Assembly: GCA_947561715.1 (NCBI GenBank)
Contig: OX387200.1
Span: 5,892,501 to 5,956,500 of the forward strand
Reading direction: 5' to 3'
Length of the DNA: 64,000 nt
Source of the DNA: Ascidia mentula
Taxonomy: Eukaryota; Chordata; Ascidiacea; Phlebobranchia; Ascidiidae
Each line of letters begins with the position of its first letter. Position 1 is the first letter of the stretch. Of the stretch, positions 55,046 through 64,000 are shown in pieces. The translations under genes and the position numbers were made by a program. The notes under the pieces were generated by a model, which ran no database searches, was not told where the DNA came from, and saw nothing but the letters and a program-made list of their open reading frames with translations.

Positions 55046-56070
55046 GTCTAACCTGGGCTTTTTAACGCTCTCCATTATGAGAGCTGATTGGTCAATAATG
55101 TCACATGATATCATGAGGCGCTTGAAGTAATATAATACAAGAACATAGGTGTGATGTGACATAAGCATAGGAGAACATTTTATGTGGTAAACAGGATGTT
55201 GAATGAATCAATTTACTCGAGAATATTCGATGGCTCAATCGTTTGGGTCACATTGTGGGATTATGCAGTACATGTGCAAAGCTGCGCGCAAAATATTACG
55301 CAATACAAGCACTGGTTTCTGTGACGTATGTTACAGTACCGTAAATCAGTCTATTTGAAAATGTGCCACACAAAAATAATGAATGAACGTTGTGAGTCGC
55401 CAACATGCGTCGTGGGATCGCATATGTGCTTGCAGCGTACCAATTGATTCCGGCCGGCTGCTGAGACTGCAGCTAAGTCTGCTTGCGTGTTCTTGCTGTT
55501 AATATTAAATTCGACTCCGCGAGCAGACTTATTTATTAATTGAAACACACGTTTGCAAAATCAGGTGGCTTAACTTTAACTTGTTCCAAGTGCGTTTAAC
55601 TAGAATTTAATACGTGACTGAATTAACTATCAAAAGAACGTGCGAACGTAATAGAGGACGTTTTATATTGAAGTGTCAGGAAACTTATTTGAGCTCTGCA
55701 GGAAAGCTAGGCCAGGGAAACATGCGTGTTGCCACATGCTTCATAGACCGAAACATATGTAGAATTTGCATTAAATTTTGTTTCGAAGAGTTACAGGAAG
55801 TGTCGCTGAATCAGTAACTGGACGAAAATACCGAACACCTGTTTAACTTGAATGAAGCGGAAGTGACGACGTCGCGTATGTGCTACTTTCCATCAAAATC
55901 AGACTGAACGCAGCTCAAAACTGCTTCGCGAACAGGGTCATGTTTAAACGAACAAGCTGCGCGAACGCAGTTGAAAGCTTCATGTGGCAGGTCAGCAAGC
56001 GAAGTTCAGTAATCGTAAATGTTGAAACTGAATTTTTTGTACAGATTTTTAGTTCCCGGAACTGATAAAA
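55046..56070. other. 5' flank of ARS1
   Basis: No gene recognised. Part of it (about 55338-55370 and 55842-55905) is copied at 46960-47078, showing it was included in the larger duplication. Confidence 0.5.
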
Positions 56071-59000
56071 ATGTTTACAACCAAGCTCAGAAATGTGCAT
56101 TGGCTTGTTCTTGGTTCATTGGGATTGTGCATCGATTATGCTGGTATGCCCATCAACATTGCATAACTTAACGAAATATAAAATTCACTTCGTTTTAAAA
56201 AAAACTTTGATATTATTGGGATTAAAGCCAAAGTCAATTTTTTGACATTTATTTGATACAAAATTTTTAATCCATTGAATTGCCAACAGAAGCTGCCAAA
56301 CCGAAACACGTTGTGTTTGTGGTAGCTGATGACTTGGGATACGGCGACGTGGGATACAAGGCGGTCGGTTCAGGATCGGCCGTTAAGACTCCGTTCCTCG
56401 ATAGCTTGGCGAGTAAGGAAAACTTTGCGTGTGTTGAAGGTTTTTTTTCTTTTTTTTCAGTTTTCTTTATCCAAGAACATGTTTTCATGCAGAAAATTCG
56501 GTGCAGATGAATTACCACTACACAATGCACAAGTGCAGCCCAACGAGAGGCGCTCTTATGACAGGAAAATATCCGGTATTGTTATTTGATCCAATTTCCT
56601 CAATTTTATACCTTAAAACGTAATTTACGTTACTTATGTTTGGAAAATTTTACGCACCAAACTTGATTTTATAAATTGTGTATGCTGCATACAGATGGTC
56701 ACTGTTTCGACCTAAAAGGTCGCATCAGTGCAGCTGGTGCGACTATCAGACGACTTTGCCGACCAAACGGCCAAGCAAAGACTTCCACTTTGTGGTGACT
56801 ATACAATCACGGGCATCCGTTGGGCACCAAACTAGGTGCAACACGGGGCCTGACGGCACTATTGGTTGAGCTTTGCTTGGCCATAGTGTTTCCACCTTGT
56901 TTTCTCCGTAAGGTTTTACCTAGTTTGGTGCCAAACGGATGACGGTGATTGTATAGTCACCACAAAGTGGAAGTCTTTGCTTGGCCGTTTGGTCGGCAAA
57001 GTCGTCTGATAGCCACACCAGCTGCATTGATGTGACCTTAAAGGTCGAAACAGTGGCCATCTGTATGCAGCTTACACAATTCCTATTTTTGGCTCCACTT
57101 TGCTTATCATATGATGATTGTTTTTTATAGTTAGTCATGGAAGTGCTTGTCATATCTTTGCCGGGTAATCAAATTAGATGCATTTGTTTCTTGGTTACAG
57201 TGGTTAACTAAGCACTCTCCCACCTAATATCACACAAGATAGTATTTTTACATTTTAGACCCGTACCGGCCTACAACAAAACACTATGTGCGCCACGTGT
57301 TCTTTGGGATTGCCGTTGGACAACGTGCTCATGCCTGAATATATGAAACGATGCGGATTCTCAACTCACATGGTGGGGAAATGGCATCTTGGCCACAGTA
57401 GAGAGGCTTATCTCCCACACAAGCGAGGATTCGACACCTTTTTCGGTAAAAATACCTTAAAAACGCTGTACTTTATAATTACAAATTAGCCCTAAACCAA
57501 ACGTGTAAATGTTTAAATGTATTAAGCTCAAAATATGGCATCATCCCAAAGTTAGAAGGTGTTGCGCCATCGAGACTCAGTCGGATTCTTTGGGTGCGAG
57601 GCCCGAGACACAGTCGTGCCCCCACGGTAACGCAGTGGGGGCGTACCCCGGCACACTATAAAATCAATGGTTTTTGATCAATTTTTCTGTAAATGTATAT
57701 ATACTAAGCGTCAAAATATACTATGCAATATTGTAAAACAAAAACTGGATCCTGCGCTCAGGTTATGCGGCTTTAATCAACCAGCACGTGATGGAACCAT
57801 TGGTATACGATGGATGTTGCACAACAGATCTAATGTTCAACGGACGCCCGGTTGATGTTCCATTTCAAACATACGAATCCGAGATGGTGGCAAGCAGAGT
57901 GGATACAATTATCAGAGGACACAATAAGACACAAGTACAAAACTTGATCCTTTATTTTAAAAATTGCCATCCTTTAAATCATGTATGCAGGTTATGATTA
58001 AAGGAAAACATTCTATTGTTTGAGATAAGTGCTCCAAATAAAAATATCGCCACATTTCAGAGGAATATTATTTTTACGTCGCAACATAAAAGCATTTGTT
58101 GTGGGCGAAGCAGTTTGTCGTTCGAATTAGTTTGCAGAGAAATATTACGCTCGTTGTACGAGGTTTACAGTTCATGTTAAATTTTTTAAGCAACATTTTA
58201 GCAAGAAACTTTATTGTCATCAGCATAACAATTTTACTGTTTGGAAAAGTAGGATTGTTTTAACTATTTCCGCTTTTGCCGGATTGATTCAAATATGCAA
58301 TTTTATCAGCCTTTGTTTCTCTACGTTCCGTTCGAAGCCGTCCACCGCCCGTTGACTTTGACTCCGCGCAAGTACTCAAGGCAGTACGACTGGCTGAACA
58401 GGTACAGGTTACTCTCTGGATTGCAGGTTATCTATAAAGATGCATTATCCGAAAATACAACAGTTTTTTTTCTTTGTCTGTAAAAAGACATACACCGCCT
58501 ATTCCTGCAAATGGGTTAAAAAAAACTGTTCTCAACAGAATAATTATTTATTCCGAGGACATTTTGTGTTTAGCACTGACGTGTCTTACGAACGATATCA
58601 ACTCCTCGGAATGATAAGCGCGCTGGATCATGCTGTGGAAAACATTTACATAAGTTTAAAGCAAGCTGGAATGTGGGAAGACACACTTTTTGTTTTTACA
58701 TCTGGTAAGTTTCTGTTCGTTGCAATATAACCTAAGCAAAAACATGTGATGTCGTATTTTCAATATTTTATTTATCCGGTTTAAAATTACGCGTTTTTAT
58801 ATATGGCATCTATGTATGAAGAGGAATTGTACAACTGGACATTAACCAACGCAAACGAAACTTGCCAAATGTCTATCATGCACATGTCAGGAGCAAAATA
58901 CTCAAAAATATATTAAAGGACCTACATATATTGTAAAACTTTTCTTTGGGAATGCAGACAATGGTGGAGCAGGAGTTGCGAGCAATTGGCCGCTTCGTGG

Positions 59001-60076
59001 TTCAAAATGCACCTTCTATGAAGGAGGCATTAGAGGCCCGACTCTCGTCCACCATAAGTCGTTGACACCTTACGTCAGTGAAAAAATGATGCACGTCACT
59101 GATTGGCTGCCCACAATTTTAAAATCAGTCGAGTGTGACATGCAACCAGACGACATCGACGGTTTGGACCAGTGGGATTCAATTCGGTTAGCTTTCAACA
59201 CATATTAGTTTAATGACGTTTTTAATCGCAACACTTTTGCTGCTTAAAGCATGTAAAATTTGAAGCAATGCTTAAAACCGATTCCATTTTTTTGTAGATA
59301 CGCAAACGTTCCTTCGCCGAGAAATGTTATCATTCACACTATTGTTCCATTTATAAGTTGGCATAAGCTATCGACAGATGAATTAAAACGATACGAAGAA
59401 GAACTAAAGATATTTGACATAAGAGTGATGGCAAGCGTTCGGAAGGGTGATTTCAAACTCATCACAGGACCAAGAAAGCCAAAAATATGTACGTTTCTAC
59501 GCATTTCATAGATACCGAGATCTTAGGACTGTTGTTTGAAATTGCCTCATTGTCGAACACGTGAGCACCATCGCTTTCATGTTTTTACCTGGGCGATATA
59601 TAATCAGTCCGTTTTTAAACTGATTTCTACGTTTTCAAAAAGAGTATTTTGGCTTCACTCGTATATGTTTATATTATGCTGATGTCAATACGTTTCTAGT
59701 CAATAGCTGGAAAGTTCCAGAAGAGAACGGACAACTTCCAGCAAGCGCAGACGACGCAAAAATATTGGAACTGTACAACTTAAAATTGGACCCATATGAG
59801 GAAAATGACATTTCTAAAAGTCATCCTATGGTAAAGCCCTTTTAACTGCACTTTTACGTCGCATGTATCACACAATACATGTGTGCATGCTGTTGTTACT
59901 CTTGCTGTCATTATCTCGACCTCCTAAAGGAAAGTTATTGTAAATTTTAGGTTGTGCAAGATCTTTTGAAGACTCTCGCAGATCACTGGGGCAAAGTACA
60001 CACTTTACCAATCGAAAAGGATCCACGAAGATGCCCCGCCAGTTGCCCCGGACATGTTCTGCCTTGGCTAAACTGA
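56071..60076 (+). CDS. Arylsulfatase, ARSB/I/J-like (ARS1)
   Basis: join(56071..56143, 56290..56412, 56493..56575, 57259..57445, 57762..57934, 58310..58401, 58574..58704, 58958..59186, 59298..59488, 59700..59830, 59951..60076), 512 aa, close to ARSB length. A secreted or lysosomal enzyme that hydrolyses sulfate esters of sugars. Signal peptide at about 1-24. Metal-binding ADDLGYGD (D38, D39). Sulfatase signature CSPTR with C80, the residue converted to formylglycine. GKWHLG (133-138) and RGFDTFFGY. PLFLYVPFEAVHRPL. FTSDNGG with D288 and N289, the DNGG being created across the exon 7/8 joint. Then NWPLRG and VTDWLPTI. The exon 2 donor was chosen at GCGA-GTAAGG because it restores LAKN; a later donor would break the alignment. 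Intron 3 carries a foldback MITE. Faces ARS2 tail to tail. Confidence 0.88.
56674..57081. mobile_element. Foldback MITE, complete copy, ~165-bp arms
   Basis: Left arm AATTGTGT, GCTGCATACAGATGG, CTGTTTCGACCT, CAGACGACTTTGCCGACCAA, CACTTTGTGGTGACTATACA, GGGCACCAAACTAGGT; the right arm is its reverse complement with few changes. The loop is about 76 bp. No coding capacity. Partial copies lie at 8300, 20690 and 27545, with short end remnants in introns near 35455 and 42015. Inserted in ARS1 intron 3. Confidence 0.9.
57618..57642 (+). other. GC-rich hairpin in ARS1 intron 4
   Basis: GCCCCCAC and GTGGGGGC form a perfect 8-bp stem around a 9-nt loop, within a GC-rich island (about 57560-57655) foreign to the AT-rich intron. 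Probably part of an inserted element; no function can be assigned. Confidence 0.5.
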
Positions 60077-61066
60077 CCAATTTGCTTTGTGCACAGAAGT
60101 GGAGCTATGATACATGTCAGAGTGTCGTTTTGCAGCAGTAATTGGAAACATCTAAATGTTGTGGCACCTTGGATAATTATCAACGCTCATTTGTAACTGT
60201 CAAAAAACGAAAAAACCTACTTTATTTTTCTTTTCAGTAAGTGACGTCAGTGATCCTGTGGCGCTTCTTATCTTTTCAAGAATGTCAAAGCGTTTTGTGC
60301 ACTTTTTTATTTGAAAAGTATTTTTTGTTTACTCTCATGTTATTTACAAAGTTTACCCTTTTCTTTAGCTTGAGATTAGCACAAACCGTTGTAAGACATT
60401 TTTGTGGGTCCCAGCACTGTTGGGACTGCGTCACCGGCAAGTCTGTTATTTACATGGTATGTTGATGTTTTTTTGGCACGAATAAAATAACTAATGATTT
60501 CAAGTTGCTATCCGCCACAAAGTGTGACGAGCCAAAACTGAAAAAAATGCCTAATCTAATGAGTCAATTTAACTCAACTTCTGCTGAGGTTTGAAAGCCG
60601 CAGAAAACCCCTGTTTTAGAAAAACCTGTTTTTGGTGATGTCTCCCGACTATGGCGCACTTTTCAGGCGCAGGAAACGAAACCCTTTTTCGCAACACGCG
60701 GGCCACAAAGGAGAACAATGCGGGCCTGATTTGATACGCGGGCCGCCACACGTACAGTTGTTTTCAACTAATAGAAACCTTCGTATTCTAAAAGGATACA
60801 AAATACTGGCAAAATTGAGCTTTAAGTAGAAATACGCTTTGCAAGATATTTTAACATTATCAGACGTTTTCGTTGAGCCACTGATTTCAACAACACTTTT
60901 GCAGTAAATTGTGCCTGACAACCTCATAACAGAAAAGATTTCAAGGTTTAAAACCGTGTTCGTTTCCCTATCTGTGACAAGGATGAGCAGCTTTTCGACC
61001 CAAGGATCAAAATTCGCACTATTCCAGAGATTTGATGGGCCTTAAAATATTTTTCAATGCACCACC

Positions 61067-61372
61067 ATGCCAGAGGTTTTTTTGCGACAAAGGTTTGCTT
61101 TGGCGCCGCATCAACGTCTTCCCATCGAAACAAAAGCAACGAAACACGGTTGCTTCATTCAGCAAAATGTTTCCCACTTTCTAAAAGGGCGAAATTTTAT
61201 TTTGTATGTCGAACACCAACCCATTTATTCCTGCAAGTTGATCGCCTTCGACATGGAGGATTTTATGACGCGGTTAGTAGGGTTTGGAAACTATTGGGCG
61301 TTGGGCGACGTCGTACAAATACATTCCGCTAAAAGTGATCGTTTAGTTACAATTTCTTCGATTAAACTCTAA
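61067..61372 (+). CDS. Hypothetical ORF, 101 aa
   Basis: ATG-initiated open frame with even codon composition and a locally higher GC content than its surroundings; begins MPEVFLRQRFALAPHQRLPI and ends TISSIKL. No domain is recognised, and no splice partners or paralogue exist in the window. It may be part of an unrecognised element or a chance ORF. Confidence 0.2.
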   Translation: MPEVFLRQRFALAPHQRLPIETKATKHGCFIQQNVSHFLKGRNFILYVEHQPIYSCKLIAFDMEDFMTRLVGFGNYWALGDVVQIHSAKSDRLVTISSIKL

Positions 61373-61934
61373 GAACGATTAAACAGCTGCAGGGTGCGCG
61401 ACTTACATTTCGAATTGCTGCTTGTTAAATTGTTGAGCGGGCGGTTTTCGAAGAGGACCCTCATCACATTAGAAGGTTATACTCAATGTATGCAAACTAA
61501 TAAGAATCCCTCCCACTCTCGTTCATATCCGGTAATAAAAAGTAATGATTTGGCAAAATAGAACAAATGCCCAACTCAACTGCAAACCAATAAATACTGA
61601 TTTAAAAGTTGTGGCAGCTGGAAATGCAGTGCATAGACTTCTTGGAACACAGCTTGAATAATAATGTTTTGTATTGAAGAAAAAAACAAAACATGTAGAT
61701 CGCACAAAGGTGACCACACCTTTTTTCACAATAACTAATTTGTATCGAATCGTTACATATAAATATCATTCATTTATTCGTACAAAATAAACCCAACTCG
61801 AGTGCGCAGCCTCGTTAAAGTGGTAGGGCAGTGGTAGATTCACACTTCAGGTGTTGGTTCTGCATCGAAAACACACGGGAAACTTTGAAATAACGTGAGA
61901 GTGCTGCACACGATTCAAACAAAAAACAATTAAA

Positions 61935-62096
61935 ATGTATTTGGTGGAAGAGATTTACGTGGAGGGGAGTCGTCGATATTCCTTTCTGGAAGAAAAAGTG
62001 AAATCGTTGATTCGTAGTATTACAGTCACAGATCAGCGTTGTATTTCAACAGTGCTTGACAAAGTTAAGAAGGAATTTTGCGACAAACAACAATAA
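61935..62096 (+). CDS. Hypothetical short ORF, 53 aa
   Basis: ATG in an AAAATGT context; the product starts MYLVEEIYVEGSRRYSFLEE and is charged and probably helical (KVKSLIRS, VLDKVKKEF). No family recognised. It may be an exon or chance; the nearest neighbour is the ARS2 3' end on the other strand. Confidence 0.2.
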   Translation: MYLVEEIYVEGSRRYSFLEEKVKSLIRSITVTDQRCISTVLDKVKKEFCDKQQ

Positions 62097-62308
62097 CTTG
62101 TATTTGTGTTGTAGCGTGAGTCCAACGTACCTTTATATTTTAAGAATAGCTTTTGGTCAGGCTGCAATTATTAATGGACATTTATGAATTTACAAATATT
62201 TTTGAATTGTACCACACCACCTTTGAAGACGATTTGAAATGCTATGCATGGACTTCAATGCATTTTGCTGTCAAACGATTGCCCACTTACTGTGTACAAA
62301 CAAACTGG

Positions 62309-63901
62309 TCAGTGGAACCAGGGCAGAACATGTCCGGAGCAACGGGAGGAACATCTACTTGGATCTCTTTCGATTTTTAAAGTGTGTACTTTGTACTGGT
62401 GATCGGCCAGAATTTTCAAAAGATCTTGTACGATCTAAAATTATAATGTTTATTAGTTGTTAACGTTACAAAACTTAAAATTTCGATGCTTGATATTAGG
62501 GGTTTGAGTGAATGGGTATTAAAATAGTCTTCTTAAAAAAGAACCACAGCAAGGGGTACCAACAGCACACAAACATATTATCTATTACACCTGCGTCGCT
62601 GTAAAACACCACGTATAAAAGGTCTTTACCAAAGGGTTGCTTTCAGAAATGTCATTTTCCTCAAAAGGATCCAGTTTAAGATTGTAAAGTTCCAGTGGTT
62701 TTGCTTTTTTTGGTTCCGGTGGACGCTGTCCGCTCTCTTCTGGAACTTTCCATCTACTTACTAAAACCGAAAAATACTCATCACTTTTTAAACTAGAGTA
62801 CGTGAAAATACCAGCACTGATATGTCCGCATTAAAAAGTTGTGCTTCAGCCGACAGTTTACTCAAAAACGATAGAGTTTCCATATAAAATTTGTAGAAAC
62901 CTATACCTCCCGGTCGTCTTCCTGGTCCAGTAATGAGTTTAAAATTATCCTTTCGAACGCTCGCCAATAGGGTTATGTTGAATATCTTCAGTTCTTCTTT
63001 GTATCGTTTTAATTTGAATGCATTTAGCTTAAGCCTCAGCAATGGATATATTGTGTGAATGGTAACGTTTCTTGGGGAAGGAACATTTTCGTGTCTGAAA
63101 CATCGATATAAAATAACTGAAAAGATGAAAAACATATTTACGCAAATGATCGTCGTTTTTCGAAGATATACTAATAATATTGCGCATGCGAAAACTGACA
63201 TGTATTTGATTTTCAGCATGGCTTCAATTTTTACATGTTTTTAAAACAACAGCAAAGGGACAGCGATAAAAACTTCATTAAACTGATATGTGTAGGAAGC
63301 TAACCGGATTGAATCCCACTGGTCCAAACCGTCGATGTCGTCTGGTTGCACGTCACACTCGACTGATTTTAAAATTGTGGGCAGCCAATCAGTGACGTGC
63401 ATCATTTTTTCACTGACGTAAGGTGTCAACGACTTATGGTGGACGAGAGTCGGGCCTCTAATGCCTCCTTCATAGAAGGTGCGTTTTGATCCACGAAGCG
63501 GCCAATTGCTCGCAACTCCTTCTCCACCATTGTCTGCCCCACAACAGAAAAAATGAGCATGTACCAAGCTTTACAGGTATTTTGCTGTTTTGAGTACTTC
63601 GTTGTTGACATGCGCAGGATACATTCAGTCAATTACGTTAATGTTGCAATAATTCGCATTTGCACAATTCAAGTTAAATGAATGTGTGTAAGATTAAGAA
63701 TGCATAAGTGCAATTGTTGGCTCAAAAAGATTGCCAGGTTTTATTTGTTTTGTGGCCAACAGAAACTTACCAGATGTAAAAACAAAAAGCGTGTCTTCCC
63801 ACATTCCAGCTTGCTTTAAACTTATGTAAATGTTTTCCACAGCACGATCCAGCGCGCTTATCATTCCGAGGAGTTGATATCGTTCGTAAGACACGACAGT
63901 G
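62309..63901 (-). CDS. Arylsulfatase, ARSB-like, 3' part; 5' end outside window (ARS2)
   Basis: complement(join(62309..62434, 62630..62760, 62907..63094, 63305..63533, 63771..63901)), continuing beyond 64000. The exons correspond to ARS1 exons 7-11 with the same phases. Exon 7 and exon 8 are nearly identical to ARS1 at DNA level (FTSDNGGEGVASNWPLRG), whereas exons 9-11 differ clearly (YPLLRLKLNAFKLKRYK; C-terminus SSRCSGHVLPWFH versus ASCPGHVLPWLN). Sequence near the window end matches ARS1 intron 6, so exon 6 should lie just outside. Sulfate-ester hydrolase by family; the catalytic Cys and GKWHLG exons are not in the window, so activity cannot be judged. All visible exons are open. Confidence 0.85.
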
Positions 63902-64000
63902 CTGAACACAAAATGTCCTCTGAATATATAATTATTCTGTTGCGAACAGTTTTGTTTTTTACATCGTATTTTACAGGAATAGGCGGTGTATGCCTTATAA

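Larger units (their letters stand above)
60077..62308. other. Spacer between tail-to-tail arylsulfatases
   Basis: No recognised gene. About 60650-60770 has repeated CGGGCC words (ACGCGGGCCACAAAGG, ATACGCGGGCCGCCACAC), reminiscent of a decayed hAT element, low confidence. Two short open frames of uncertain status are listed separately. Confidence 0.4.

Noticed and set aside
56411-56450. Exon 2 of ARS1 extended to the later donor after GTTGAAG
   Set aside because: It would insert residues that break the sulfatase alignment; the GTAAGG donor at 56413 restores the expected sequence before the CSPTR motif.
57540-57660. GC-rich island considered as a tRNA gene
   Set aside because: No cloverleaf with both box A and box B could be made; only an isolated hairpin is evident.
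61800-61870. GTGGTAG and GGTTCTGCATCG words considered as tRNA or SINE boxes
   Set aside because: Spacing and sequence do not fit pol III boxes well.

Overview
The window looks like a gene-dense, AT-rich tunicate chromosome, most probably Ciona. The reasons are short introns with canonical splice sites, chordate-type gene families (galactose 3-O-sulfotransferase, arylsulfatase B-like, rhodopsin-like GPCRs, mitochondrial bS18m) and strong local tandem duplication. The species is an inference; no marker gene fixes it.

Layout. 1-2.2 kb: a two-finger C2H2 zinc-finger gene (+) and, tail to tail, a mitochondrial ribosomal protein S18C gene (-). 3.2-4.1 kb: a 37-bp minisatellite and a decayed GPCR relic. 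4.8-15.7 kb: four rhodopsin-like GPCR paralogues (one +, three -) with the same seven-exon layout (113/164/291/149/154/103 nt plus a variable last exon); three are complete and one lacks a recognisable first exon. 16.3-42.7 kb: a tandem array of galactose 3-O-sulfotransferase-like (Gal3ST) genes on +. One complete type-A gene (A1) is followed by three 5'-only type-A pseudogenes (exons 1-3 only), alternating with four type-B genes (B1, B2, B3 intact; B4 has lost its PAPS-binding loop). 43.1-54.7 kb: a ~7-kb duplicated block holding a second GPCR subfamily (GPCR5, frameshifted; GPCR6, intact) around a fifth, deleted type-B copy (B5), which is fused at its 5' end to a fragment of an arylsulfatase gene. 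56.1-60.1 kb: a complete 11-exon arylsulfatase (ARS1, 512 aa, +). 62.3-64.0 kb: the 3' part of a second arylsulfatase (ARS2) in inverted, tail-to-tail orientation, running off the window.

Mobile DNA: three Penelope-like remnants with target-site duplications, a fossil Ty3/Gypsy-type pol segment shared by the same intron of three sulfotransferase copies, a foldback MITE family, a 181-bp hAT-like MITE with an 8-bp TSD nested in one foldback copy, and an unclassified 133-bp insert.

How the genes may work together: Gal3ST enzymes add sulfate to galactose of glycans or glycolipids in the Golgi, and arylsulfatases remove sulfate from sulfated sugars. Orphan GPCRs of one family lie on both sides and inside the array, and the ST-GPCR-ARS triplet has itself been duplicated. 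A sulfation/desulfation/sensing module is an attractive but unproven reading. Exon coordinates were derived by hand from splice motifs, reading phase and comparison among paralogues inside this window.
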